A stretch of DNA of 64,000 bases from positions 5,208,001 to 5,272,000 of the forward strand of contig NC_089548.1 in the NCBI RefSeq assembly GCF_040115645.1, read 5' to 3'. Positions within the stretch are counted from its first letter, which is position 1, and each line of letters opens with the position of its first letter. Made by a program: the position numbers and the translations under genes. Below are positions 51,701 through 63,658 of the stretch, one piece after another. Source of the DNA: Euwallacea fornicatus. Taxonomy: Eukaryota; Arthropoda; Insecta; Coleoptera; Curculionidae. The notes under the pieces were generated by a model. The model was not told where the DNA came from and ran no database searches. It saw nothing but the letters and a program-made list of their open reading frames with translations.

Positions 51701-54148
51701 AAACCTACGAAACCCATTCGATCAACAACGTTTTCACGATGCGTGCATTAAGACCTTTACATAGAAGGGAAAACACTTGAACATTTTTTTTTGCACTTGC
51801 ACCTGTCTAAAATTTATTTAAGAAATTATGCCTGTATCGAATTTATTTTAATTTTTCATCTCACTGCTCCAACCCACTTCGCCTTAAGGCAAATCACCCA
51901 GATCCAAACAAAATTACTTTAGCTCTCGGATAATTGTTGAGGAGCGTTGCGTGTTGTTTTTATTACTTTTTAATCATTAGCGAGGTAATATCATCTCATA
52001 AACTGCTTAAATACCCAAAATCATTATAGAAATCGTCGGGATTCATGCCTCGGGCGATTGTTCTTACGCACGCATATGCCATCTTGGGCGCCATCTTCTA
52101 TTCCACCCAAAACTCTAACAGCGAACTAAAGCCACTTAAGATCTTCATATGGGATAAATCTCAAATAAAACAAAAGAATTTTCACTTGCTTTGAATGAAA
52201 TGCGGTCATCAACTGGAAAAAGCCCTCAGGCTGTACTCGTATATCTTACACCACAAGGCTGCGTTACCTTTCTAAAGTTCGTAATCCAATCACAAATATG
52301 TACTAGAACACACCCGACACTCCACCATCTAAGGCCATAAGTGACTTTATTTGGCACAAATTACTTTAATCTAATTACACTTTTTTGAATTCTAAAGCAA
52401 GTGCGACGCTCGACAGACACTGACTGGTTTTGCTATAACCTGCTACGCTATAGCAGGAATCATAATTTAGCAGACACAGCAGTCTTTGCAGAGCTGCGCG
52501 TTTAACTCGATGACCAATAAACAATTATGACAAAAGGCTCCTTTTTTGGGATGGAAGAGGGACGTGGGCACATGGATTTGCATTTGTCGCTTTCATTACC
52601 AACGACTTCCTTTGATTTTTCATTGGAGACAATGACTCAAGCAGGATTTCAGGTTTGTGAGTCGTCCGGAAATGCAGAAAGAAAATTGATTGAAATCACG
52701 AAATTAGAAGCTTAATTTCAATTTTAGCAGTAACCTGCTAAGTAGTCTCTATTGGCGCCCAATCAGGCCTAGAGCTACAGATTAAAAATGTTAAGGTTTG
52801 CAGGGTTTGGGGTAGCTTCTATGTAAAAGATTTTTTACTCATTACCTTCTGAAAATAATTGACCTAATTTTAGAGTGTGACCTATAGAATGTATCGTCCG
52901 GTAGGTAAGAGTTTGATCAAGGGCGTCAGTGAAAGCCGTACAGAAATAATCATGCTTAATATAATAAAAATTATAACTTCCGGTCACTTGCTGCTACCAT
53001 ACAGGTTCCTTAACTGGTTTGAAATCGCCTCACTGTGTTAATTTAAAATCTGAAGAATGTGGAAGCTACTTAGTGGGACCTAGTTTCCACAAATTTCCCC
53101 TGCTAGTTAAGTTAGGCAGATTAAGAACAATGGACAAGTGTCACAATTGAATGGCCTTTACGAGTCCGTAGGAACTTTTTTTTTTAACAAAATATCCTCA
53201 TCAAACTTAGACATATTATTCCCGAACACCCTGTATGCAGTTAATCTAAATTCTTCGGTAAGGCCTGTCGTTATAATCATAAATATTTACCCTTTTTTTC
53301 TGACTTCTCAATAGAGGCTGTGGGATGTTGGAAATCATGAAATAGTCCGAAGGTCGAAATAAAATTTCATTACCAAGTGTGTAAAAAAATAATTTTTTTT
53401 TTATATAGTCTTGAAACGTCTCAGCATTCTGCTTAAATTTAGAACGCTCTAGTGTACATTTAGGAGTATTACTGATATTGCGAAAGATCTTCGCTTGCAG
53501 AGAGTATCAAAGATAATTTAAAATAGATTAACTTTAGATGTAACTTAACATACGTAACGTTTTTGTGATTTTTTCGCCTCGTCCTATATTTATAACATTT
53601 TTATAACTTTTCGAAGTTCGAAAATATTTTAACATAAAAATGTATTTCCAGTGTGTTTTTACGTAAACTGTTTTTCAACTTCGCATAGTTATTTAACAAT
53701 ATAAATGATCGATTAAAAAACGATTGATAAGCACTGGTGAAACTCGTTTTTTGGACGATTTACCTCTGGTTTGTAACTCTGTTTATAATTCTAATTTCTC
53801 TAAAACTGTTGCGAATTTGAAGATAAAGAAATTGATAAAAAATTGGAAAAATATTATGTAGAAACTAAAAAAAAAATTGTTGAAACACCCAGTATAAGGG
53901 ATATTTCAAATATTCAGTATTTCGTAGTATTTACAACGTCAATAGAGAGTTAATATTTTCAATTTAGACTTTTTACTGAAGCTCCGTATCGCAAGCTAGA
54001 AACCAACGCAACTTTGCACATGCTTAAATCAAGCTAAACAGACCGTTTTCACTTGAAAAATATGAAGTTTTTTTTGTTCGCCTTTTTCTGGGGGTTTCCC
54101 CTCATAATTTGAATCATCCAATAATAATTTAGTTAACTGTCTGCTGGT
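48701..54148. other. gene-free, repeat-bearing spacer
   Basis: No recognisable exon over 5.4 kb. The frames at 49448-49792 (minus) and 49590-49778 (plus) overlap in a GC-richer patch (about 49380-49660) and have no known product. A T run of 18 lies near 50827. Isolated element-like ends occur: CACCCTGTA near 53232, and GAAACACCCAGTATA near 53880. Confidence 0.5.
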
Positions 54149-54404
54149 GCCGCCACCTAGTGGCAAATGGGTGACCTTCATCGATATGGGAATTTTCAGA
54201 GTTAAATCTGAAACGAATCAATCTCTAAAAATCGATTTTCAGCCAATACCATTGGCTGGTTATCACTGGAGATCAAGCCAATTGGTTGAATATCGGACAA
54301 TGTCAAGTAATGGAAACGAATCCGATCTAGTTGATCGTTTCCGGAAACAATTATATCTCAATGCATCAGCTGATCTGTTTGACAGTGACACTTCTTATAA
54401 ATAA
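54147..54404 (+). other. unassigned 85-codon frame upstream of Prdx5
   Basis: An open frame ends 15 bp before the Prdx5 ATG. It has no initial ATG where it opens (the first codon is CTG/GTG-like); the first internal ATG would be at about 54187. The product resembles nothing I know. It may be leader sequence of Prdx5 containing an upstream ORF, or chance. Confidence 0.25.
54149..54164 (-). promoter_or_regulatory. CTCF-like binding site
   Basis: On the minus strand the sequence reads GCCACTAGGTGGCGGC, which fits the CTCF core CCASYAGRKGGCRS at every position. It lies about 255 bp upstream of the Prdx5 start, at the border between the repeat-rich spacer and a compact gene cluster, where an insulator would make sense. 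Motif match only. Confidence 0.5.
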
Positions 54405-54419
54405 ATAACAAAAGAAAAT

Positions 54420-55313
54420 ATGCAAGTAAATAAAGTCATTAAATTTACTAGTAAAACCTTGAACTGTTTCAATAAACATTCACTAGTATTTCGCCGGCTC
54501 TTGCAGACGTCTTCCATAAACATGGTGAAGGTAAATATTTCAATAATTAACTGTGCAAGTTGCATAACTAGTGCTATAGCAAATGATAATGTTATCATTA
54601 ATACTAACTTTATTGTTTCTTAGGTAGGTGACCAACTTCCAAGCGTGGATCTCTTTGAGGATTTACCTACCAATAAGGTCAACACGACAGACTTGGCTAA
54701 AGGGAAGAAAATTGTTCTTTTTGCTGTACCTGGGGCTTTTACTCCAGGTTGTTCAAAGGTGAGATACTGATGATGTCAAGTTTATTATACTTTTCAACAC
54801 CATTGTTCAATGCATTCCTATTAAAAATTAGATTGTTGTTTTTGCCTTATAGTTATTCAATTAGAAAATTAACTTGAAGGTCAAGAATAATTAACTCTAT
54901 GATTGGAAAAGTTGTATTTGTTCTGTATGATTCCAGACACATCTCCCAGGATATGTAGCAAAAGCTGATGATTTGAAAAAGCAAGGCATTAGTGACATTG
55001 TATGTGTATCTGTCAATGACCCTTTTGTGATGAGTGCTTGGGCAAAGGACCAAGGCACAGTTGGGAAAATTCGTCTTCTGGCTGATCCTTCAGCAGCTCT
55101 TGCAAAAGCCTTGGATTTAACAGTGGATATTGCACCTTTGGGAGGGGTAACCAATAGTTGTTTTTTCTGTAAACTAGTTACTGAATTCAGAATTTTCAGA
55201 TACGAAGCAAAAGATATTCCATGGTAGTAGAAGATGGCAAAATTACTTCTCTTCAAGTGGAGCCTGATGGTACTGGCTTGTCCTGCTCTCTTGCGGATAA
55301 AATTAAATTGTAA
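54420..55313 (+). CDS. Prdx5: peroxiredoxin-5
   Basis: Atypical 2-Cys peroxiredoxin that reduces hydrogen peroxide, alkyl hydroperoxides and peroxynitrite. Exons: 54420-54530, 54624-54758, 54937-55146, 55200-55313; all introns are phase 0, giving 189 aa. Residues 1-34 are rich in Lys, Arg and Ser with no acidic residue, as in a mitochondrial presequence. A second in-frame ATG (residue 35, 54522) directly precedes the mature fold and could give a cytosolic form. The peroxidatic Cys is C80 in PGAFTPGC; the resolving Cys is C181 in GTGLSCSL; C105 matches the third Cys of the mammalian enzyme. The C-terminus IKL is not a good peroxisomal signal. Introns are short (53-178 nt). Mitochondrial SSB follows 0.5 kb downstream in the same direction. 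Confidence 0.95.
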
Positions 55314-55518
55314 CTGATTATGTGATGATTTAAAAGTTCTTATTAGGCTTGTTCCAACCCATAAATTACCTGGGAACAGTTTTAGAACCTTTTTGGGCAA
55401 ATGCATTAGTTATTCCCAGCTCAAATTTGCAAATTGAGTTGTCCACACTCATTATAAAACTATTCTGGGATGATTTTCTCACCGGTTGGAACAAACCTAT
55501 TATTTTGAGCAAAAATGA

Positions 55519-55524
55519 AATAAA
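55519..55524 (+). terminator. poly(A) signal of Prdx5
   Basis: AATAAA 206 nt after the Prdx5 stop. The 82-codon frame spanning it (55349-55597) is therefore untranslated tail and not a gene. Confidence 0.6.
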
Positions 55525-55819
55525 GAGAATGAATTGTTTCTGCGATTTTTTATTGAATGCCAGGAGAAACCAAATGGAAAAGGAGGGCAATGAGTAAGAA
55601 AGCTTTTGCACGCTTCAAAACCATCAAAAAAACTCTCGAAGATGAGATACCTCTATCCTTTATTTATTATTATTAAATAAGGATGGGATGATAATCGATT
55701 CTACATTAATTACTATCCCACCATAACATAACCCCTAACCTCAAAATTCGACTTGGACATGTTGGAGATTGAAATTCTTTAAAGCAAAACAAAAAATTAA
55801 AGAAAAAATACTATTAAAC

Positions 55820-56392
55820 ATGTTTTCATCAAAAGTAAGTCAGGAACGAAGTTCCTCTAAAATGTTTTAATTATTTTCTGCTTAACTTTGCAGCTGCTAC
55901 CCTCCTTTAACAGTGCAAACTTATTAAGAAATTTCAACGCCTTTAGACTTGCATCTTCTGCTACTTCAACTCAGCAAGAGCCAGCCAAATTAGAGAAAAG
56001 TAATAACTTCACATGGTCTTAAATAACATCTAACAAAGTAATTGTTCAACTGTTCCTTAGCACTTAACCAAGTGACACTGCTTGGAAGAGTAGGAGCAGC
56101 TCCACAAAGGAAAGGCTCAGAGACACATCCAGTTGCCGTTTTTTCGTTGGCTACTCATACCAATTACAGATACGACTCTGGAGAGTTTCTACAAAGAACT
56201 GAATGGCACAGAGTTGTGTGCTTCAAACCTGGTCTCAGGGAGACTGTGTTAAATTTTCTAAGAAAGGGACAGCGAGTGCATGTTACAGGTAGAATCACTT
56301 ATGGGGAAATTAAGGATGATGAAGGAACTTCACGGAGCACTACCGCTATTGCTGCTGATGATATTATATTTTTTCAACACACATCTCAGTAG
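55820..56392 (+). CDS. SSBP1: mitochondrial single-stranded DNA-binding protein
   Basis: Homotetrameric OB-fold protein that coats single-stranded mtDNA during replication and stimulates the mitochondrial polymerase and helicase. Exons: 55820-55834 (only five codons), 55894-55999, 56061-56392, joined in phases 0 and 1 to 150 aa. Residues up to about 30 (basic and hydroxylated, no acidic residue before QQEPAK) form the presequence. The OB fold starts at NQVTLLGRVG and includes TEWHRVVCF and the ...VHVTGRITYGE strand, as in mitochondrial and bacterial SSB. It lacks the acidic tail of bacterial SSB, as mitochondrial forms do. The tiny first exon is supported by an ATG, a GTAAGT donor and correct phase. 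Introns are about 60 nt. Confidence 0.94.
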
Positions 56393-56738
56393 TAGAATTG
56401 AAAGAAATGTAAGTTAGTTAAGTTGCAGTTACCAAAGGCTGATGTTGTTTTTCTGATTAGCTTGTAAGGTACAACATATTTTAAGTAAGGTTCAAATTAA
56501 TAATTTAAGTATTTTTGTATTATTAAAACAATTGATACAATGATTCGTGTTTTGTTGAAGGTAAAGAAATGATGTAGGTACTTGAGCTAAGAAAGTATAT
56601 GTAGACATATAAATAATACGGTTACTTATACTGTATTTAAATTTGATACTTTTATTTGAAAACTCTGTGTTTGACAAAAAATCTAAATAATTTTTCTTCT
56701 AAATTGAATTCTAAAGTCAACAAAAATAATTAAACCAG

Positions 56739-56744
56739 AATAAA
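56739..56744 (+). terminator. poly(A) signal of SSBP1
   Basis: AATAAA about 347 nt after the SSBP1 stop on the plus strand. An ATTAAA variant near 56524 is an alternative. Confidence 0.45.
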
Positions 56745-57569
56745 ACAATTCATTTTAAATGATTTTCTATTCACAATAACTCATTTTTTGAACAATTTAT
56801 TAATAAATTAAGAAACATCCACGAAAGTGGGCACAATCATGAAATAAACCACCCACATTCTTATTTCCAAAACAGAGAAATAATTCTTTATGCAAAACAG
56901 TAATAAAAAAAATTCATACAGTGAAGTTTCTTTACTTCAGTACATACAATACTTTTATCCCTATGTTCATATTTAAAAGCCACAACTTGAAGCGTTGATA
57001 GATATATGTAAATGATTCGATATAACGACAATATAACGAGGTCTGCCTTTTAAAATTGAACATATCAATAACAGCATTGTATATCCAGAGATAAAAAAAA
57101 ATGCTGCAGAATTTTGTATACAAAAAAAACTTCTAAAACCTAATCAGTTCTTGTAAACATCATGCTAAGTCTTTTTTACTAACGCCCGTATTCTTCGTAT
57201 GATCACAAATCGAAGTTAAATAAACTGGTTTAATTTGACAATTTTACATGCGAGATCGTGAAATCAAACTAGGTTAAAGAGTTAGACCAGCTTGTGGACT
57301 TACACAGAATATGGAGGTTATTGCTCCTATGTGAACAATCATTAAAAACCGATTCTTCAATGTCCAGTTCGGGAGGAACAGCTATCAGTTGACAACTAAT
57401 AACTAGCACATGAGTATTTTTTTAACTAACATAAATTTAACCAATAGGTGAAGTAATGATAGCTGTATGAAACACATCCGCAATTTGTAGCACAAGTAAC
57501 GATTAAACTTTTGTTTAGTCATGTTTTATAACGGATTTACTACAAATATAATATATTTTGAGAGTAAGA
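56745..57569. other. spacer between convergent SSBP1 and sol
   Basis: No exon recognised in about 0.8 kb. It receives the 3' ends of SSBP1 (plus) and sol (minus). AT-rich and unremarkable. Confidence 0.5.
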
Positions 57570-57575
57570 TTTATT
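57570..57575 (-). terminator. poly(A) signal of sol
   Basis: AATAAA on the minus strand about 242 nt after the sol stop codon. Confidence 0.4.
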
Positions 57576-57816
57576 ATATTTTTATAGTATTCCTGAGAAT
57601 TGGAATATTAAGCTACTTTGACTTAATTTGTGATTTTGTAGCGTGTTAATGTTAAGTCATATGAGGACATTGAAGAACCAGTACTTAATTGCGTAAAATA
57701 AAAAATAAATTCTAACTAAGATAGAACGTTCGAGAAAAAAAAAAACGACTTTACCACCCTGTAGAAAAACGAAAAGCCATACATATTACTGATGGGATAG
57801 CTAAAATTACAATAGA

Positions 57817-60800
57817 TTAAAAAAGTCTTGGAGAATGCAAACCGCTGGTTTGATGATCTAATTCAGGGACGTGACAAGCGCCTATCGGCCCCCAATCATA
57901 TAAGGTATGAGAATTCGCCAGCCGGTGAGTCAGACGGTGGGCAATAGAAAAACCCCCACTGCCTTCCAGTTGAGTTAAAACTATTATAACCTGTTAATCA
58001 CCTCATCCTCCTTAGCACAAGCACACATTTTTTTAATAATTTAATTACCTGTCGGGTGAGGGGAGGTACTGAATCAACCGTTTTCAGTGTCCCTCTTGTT
58101 GACACAACGTTATAACTTTCCTGACAATCACATTTTACATGGATCCACTTATTTTCATGCCGATTTTCAACCATAACGACCAATCCAGCCCATCCTTTGG
58201 TCAAATAATAGGCAGTCATTCCTTCCCTACCTTCGTGCCTCTGGCCCCTGGCTAAAGTCAGGGATATTATGGAATCGGCTAAAATGTAATTTGGAGGCTT
58301 AATGTGCTCAGCGAGAAGTTTTTTCGAACTATGAATTCCCAGTACATATCTAGACATATAAAAGTTGAGAAAGGGCATTGAGAAGGAAATAGAAAAATAC
58401 TTCGGAAATGCGGCAATTTCATCTAAACCCGTATGCCAATGGTTGAAAGCCAAAGGGACAACTACGTATTCTCCTGGCTCCAACATTTTGCAACAACCAA
58501 CAAATCCTCGAACTTGCCGTTTACTGTGCTCAACTAAACTGCCAATTGTGGTCCCTTGTCGTGCTTTGAAAAGCACCACACATAAATCCAGCTGAGATCG
58601 TTGCGATTTTTCCGACTTTCGCTGCCCTTTCTACAAATTACAAAATTTATAAAAAAAAACGTCCATCAATTGCGGAAATGCTTACCTGAAATAATGTGAA
58701 ATCTACTTCTGTGGGTTCTAATATTGTCAATAAGATGCAGGAGAGATGTTCCTGGCTGGCCAAAGGAGGCAAAACACCATTTAGCCGAACTTCGTTCCAG
58801 CCTCTGCGCACCTTACAAATATCTATACAGTCGAAATATTTCAGAACGTCGTTGAATGATATCCAGAATGTGCCATCCTGAGGGCCATCTGGCATTAATT
58901 CATTTCGCAAGTACCACGTCCAAAGCGAGGAACTGTCAGACCAATCTCCTTTCCATACAAAATGGCCTGAAAAAGGTTTGTATTGACCCCATGTAAATAT
59001 TTAAAATTTGAACTAAAACTAGCAATTATTGTACTTTTATATCATAATTTTCATAAAAATTATCCTTCTGGAAAAGTTACCTGAATTTTCATTTTCCGAT
59101 ACTTACCCCAAGGGTTTCTTAACTTTAGCAACCGCTGACCGTCAATATCTCTAACATCCAGAAGAGAATAGGCATGTCGTGGTCTAAGACCTTTCGAATT
59201 ATACTCCGTTTCGTCTACTTTCATGTTACCACCACCGCATGATGCCCCCATTAAAAACATTGCCTGGCGTGAAGACAGTAATCTAAAGACACAACTTTTT
59301 CCATGAAGAAATCCTTTTTTTTTTTGGCTGTGACACCGACTACATATAAGAATTCTCTGAGCATAGAATTCGGAAAAATTGCCATATTAATTTAAAATGA
59401 TCAATTATTTGTCATGAATGAGAATATTTTAACAATTTTTAGTCGTTAAATTGCAATAAAAAGTTAGCAGGAACATTTTCAGGGCCGCAAAAATATCAAA
59501 ATTTCTATTTTAGCTATATCTGAAATACACTTCACCATTCCCGTACTTTTGGAAGGCACTGTATAAAATCCGCTTTTGTTGCTAACACCCGAACCACATG
59601 AGATGTCGCACAGAATATTTTGTGTAATCCCAAAATTCGCTTTCAAGTTAATGCTAAAAATTGTTGTACTTACTGGGCCCAAATTAGATCAATATCCAAT
59701 TCCTCTTCGTTGGAAGGAAATGATGAAACTTGCAAAGGTATCGACTCACAGGGAGCTCCAGTGAGGGTGGCCAGGCCTTCTAACGATCTTCCCGATACCA
59801 AAGCCTCGTAGCAACCATGGATTTTTGCCACCGCTTTCTCAATTAAGGGCACCCACAGCTGTTTTCGTTTCGCCTATATTTCAATAAAAAAAGAAATGAC
59901 AATTCGTAATTCAAGTGCAGTGGTATTTTTTAAGAGAAAAGTTAAAAAAATTCCAAACTCGAGCTGCATTATTGGAATTGCGGAAACAGTAAAAATTGTG
60001 GGAAGTTAGTACCAAAATCTCTCAAAATATAATAAAATTAATAAAAGACGATTTACTATAAATTATTTCGTAAAGAATGTTGACTTATGACTTTAAAAGT
60101 TAATAAATAACTAAGTCCAATGGTATATAATCATTGATTAATCAGGAGCTAAAGAATCAGTAGGATGAAAGTGGTGAATTATAACTGAAGAGAAATTTAT
60201 TAAGATTTCAATATTACGGGGCACTGCCATGTTTTGCTTTACCACTTAGGCAATCGTTGAACAATAATTACCACGTCTTACGAACGGGAAGGAGGAGAGC
60301 GATACATTAATCCCCTGGATCTTTTCATGTCATGCTCTTAGAATTGTTTTCGTGGGAGCGCTTGAAATTTGTAGTATTCAAAACACAACCAAACACAATT
60401 GAAGAGTTAAGAATTATTATCAGGAATATCGCGGCATTCCTAGGACAATTTTTGTTAGTGTGTGTCAAAAATGTGAATATCGTTTGTACGGTTACATAGA
60501 AAATATATTAGAAATTTCGAACTACTGTTAAAAAAAGCTATTAATATTTTGCGGAAAATTTTGCGCTTTGATTTAATTACAATAAAACTTTAAATTAGTT
60601 ATCAGTTCTATTATTTATCCACACGCTACCAAATAAGTTAAAACGAACCTGCGAATACAGAAGATGACACCTTTTATCACAAGGAAAGAAATCGTCTACG
60701 AGAACAGTAGTCCATACGCCATCTTTGCAAAGCCGGACCTGATAAGCTCCCTGAGGGCAATGATTGCGGGTGATGAGGATGGCACGTAAAAGTTCCTCGC

Positions 60801-63657
60801 GTTCAGATAACACGGCTAAGGCACTCAGTAACCAACAGTTCCCTAAAACCCCTACAAACCACGTTATTTTCAATAACCAACTAGTGCGAATAAAAATTTA
60901 ACGTGCCCTGAGAGATATCTGAAGGTTGCGGCGTTCTAAACACGGCCCATGGAAGATCACGCTCTTTTTCATCGACCAGAATATCCTTTAGTCTGCGCCA
61001 TTTTATCGAAAAAGCGTCCTTATTTTCATCAGGATTGTAATATAAACTGATTGGCATCGGAGGAAAATCGTCATCTATGTAGCTTTGCTTTTTCAATTTA
61101 CAGTACCTGTTATAATATTCTTCATGATATGAAATGCACGTTAACATCCCGGAAAACTTACTTAACAATATAATTCCAATGCTTATTGCTAAGCTCTTCC
61201 TGAGTGAGTCGAGGAGGATCTTCAGGTGGGCCATTGTGAGTTGTTTTCAGTTGCATGCACATATCACAGACAAATTGAGATTTCGTGTTGTTAAAAGTAC
61301 ATAGTACGCAAGTCCATGGTTGGCTCTGTTTCGAGGTATTTGGAACTGATGCTGAAGCAAATCAATTTAAAGTTTGAAGTTAAAATTAAATAATTTTATA
61401 CTTAAGTCTGCGTCACTTTTCAAATTAATCGAGCTCTTAACGACATTGTTCACCTTCCTTGATGCATGCAGAGGAGATGGGCTTCTGGATGAACTTTCGA
61501 CAGCAACCTTATCATTTTTACAAACTTTGCATTTCGACGCTGGCAACGAGTTTTTTAAAGTGCATTTGGTGCAGATCCAAAATTCGCCCTTTTTCAGTGT
61601 CATCTCTTGTGTAACAGTCAGCGATTTTAATTTCGAACCACAACAAGCATCGCAAATTAGAGCAAAGGCGGGGTTTACCAAGGTACACTTTTTGCAAGTC
61701 CATTTACCATCATCTGAGGCATCAATGCCTATAAATGAGGTGTGTCAACATTGATGTTTATGGATATGAGCTAAATGAGCACCTGGTAGTAGTTGAAAAT
61801 CGTCATCGAGACCTTGATCTAAAGTAGCAATAGGGACTTGAACTTCGCCGGAATGAACCCAAGAAGGTGGTCTAAACACGTAAATAAGAAGGGGTGAATT
61901 ATCAAAGATTATCATTAGGTTAAAATCTAGTGCGTGGTATTTTGATTTTCCTTTGAAGGTTATTATTTTTAGAAGGTTGAAACCATTAAATTTAACTGAG
62001 ACGGAGGATATTGTATTTTTTGTTTAACGTCAATTTAATAATCATTTTCAATAAGGCTATATGAACTATTAACGAGGGAAATGCAACCAGACATCATCGA
62101 TTACTTTTCAACCATACGTAGTTAAGTAATTACGGCTATTTTTAGCTCATAAAGATAATAATGGTTATTGAACGATACACACGACACTGAGTGGATTTTT
62201 AAAGTCTCAAAAGACAAGACAATTTCAGTAGATTTGCGTGACATAATATGAAGATGGGGAATATAGAGATATATTTTTATAGTTTTCGTATGGAAATATG
62301 TGCAGATGGCGAGACTTTAATACATTAAATGGGTCCCCTCACTAACTCAAATACTTTTGCATCACATCGCCTAAATAATTTTTGCATTTAATATTTAATT
62401 AGCGATTAGGGGTGTATCGCCAAAAAATTTTGGGGCCATAAAACGGAACTAACTACATGACTCCAGAAAAAGTACCGGCATATTAGCTGATTTAATTATT
62501 AAAAACTAAAAATTAAATAGGATAACCGTACAAAAAATACAATAATTTCTCACCTTACACTTCGATGACGAAGCATTTTTTAAGTTTTGTCTATAAAACG
62601 AACTAGTAGTATTTTTCAACGTAAAATATGAAATTATTTAAGTTTTACCATTAAAATTTGTGACTCCTTGTATTTTGTAAAAATAAAATACAGTGAAATG
62701 AAAAAGTAAGGCTCTTTAGCGGCCTTTCCGGTTACCAATTAAAAATGTATTATAAAATGGAAAAATTGAATCGGAAGCTAAAATAGATATACTTCTTTTT
62801 GTCATTAGGAAAAAAAACACACCTATATATATACTTACACATAAAACGTCATTTTAAGCAATAATCAATTATACAGTCAGCAAATGAAAATACAACCGTC
62901 CATCACCAATTCCAAACTTCAAATAAAAATATTGAAATCTAAAAAACATCATATCAACGAGATTAAAACCTTTATCAACATATCATAAAGTGAAGAGACG
63001 ATTTATTATCTGGGAAAATAGTTTAAGAATACAAATTACTTGTTATTTTGGAACAGAGTGATTGTAAACTCATTTGCTGCACCTGTTTCATCAATCGGGA
63101 AAAAAATGCGTTTGTCCAGAAATAATGGGTAAGTTTTTTATCCATTTACCTCATGTGCTGACTTCGACTTACATTTCCAAAGAAAACTTAATTGTTTTCG
63201 TAATTTCTACATTTACCTACTTTATTTTATAACTATTTATGCTTAATTTTTTTTTATCACTAATAATCAATTGCAAGGAAAAGAATGGCCATGGAATGGT
63301 TGCAAAGCAGATTTTCTTCCGAATTTCTATTTTATAATTTTATTATACTGTATCTATTTATTTTTGTCACAAAACTATTATCCCCAATGATGATATCCGA
63401 TTTAACCAAAGATAATAATTTAGAACATAAGTGGTATTAAATACTTACAAACCACTTGTCGATGTGCCTGTTCTATCTTGTGTTACAGTTATTGTCGATG
63501 GTTGATTCAATGATGGAGGGGTTTTTAACCCTTTACATATATCACATTTCTCAGCATTAAAATCATTGTAAGCAAAGGAACATTGCCTACAAGTCCATCT
63601 TCGCTCGTTGATTGCCCAAGGAGTTTTTAAAGGGTTAGTTTGATGCAGCATTGCCAT
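57817..63657 (-). CDS. sol: calpain-15 / small optic lobes protease
   Basis: Atypical calpain with N-terminal RanBP2-type zinc fingers and a C-terminal SOL domain; the fly gene is needed for optic lobe neurons. Exons in order: 63449-63657, 61783-61871, 61402-61728, 61162-61351, 60907-61106, 60649-60851, 59674-59873, 59107-59282, 58686-58966, 58049-58630, 57817-57990; phases join to 876 aa. Four zinc fingers lie near residues 21-41, 109-128, 150-169 and 221-240. The cysteine protease triad is present: C344 (GNCW), H509 (RHAYS), N529 (NPWG). The SOL domain is nearly identical in wording to fly SOL, including GQRHEGREGMTAYYLTKGWA. Fly SOL has more fingers, and the ATG at 63657 lies one base after an acceptor (TTTTCACAG), so upstream coding exons may lie beyond the window. 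One intron uses a GC donor (60852-60906). Confidence 0.94.
59874..60648 (-). other. sol intron between protease exons
   Basis: 775 bp; the donor is the weak GTTCGT (60648 downward) and the acceptor AAATATAG. Nothing else is recognised in it. Confidence 0.7.
61872..63448 (-). other. sol intron after the first zinc-finger exon
   Basis: 1577 bp between the first visible exon (donor GTAAGT) and the next (acceptor GTGTTTAG). AT-rich; no nested gene or repeat stands out. Confidence 0.7.
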
Positions 63658-63658
63658 G

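Noticed and set aside
53222..53240. CACCCTGTA, like a right end of the foldback elements
   Set aside because: No partner end could be found to the left, so no element is called.
54897..55406. 169-codon minus frame
   Set aside because: Antisense shadow of Prdx5 exons 3 and 4.
55349..55597. 82-codon plus frame after Prdx5
   Set aside because: Lies in the 3' untranslated region ahead of and across the AATAAA; no domain.
57746..57760. CCACCCTGTAG near the 3' end of sol
   Set aside because: No matching opposite end was found; listed only as a look-alike.
61374..61754. 126-codon plus frame
   Set aside because: It is the antisense shadow of the sol exon carrying zinc fingers 2 and 3.
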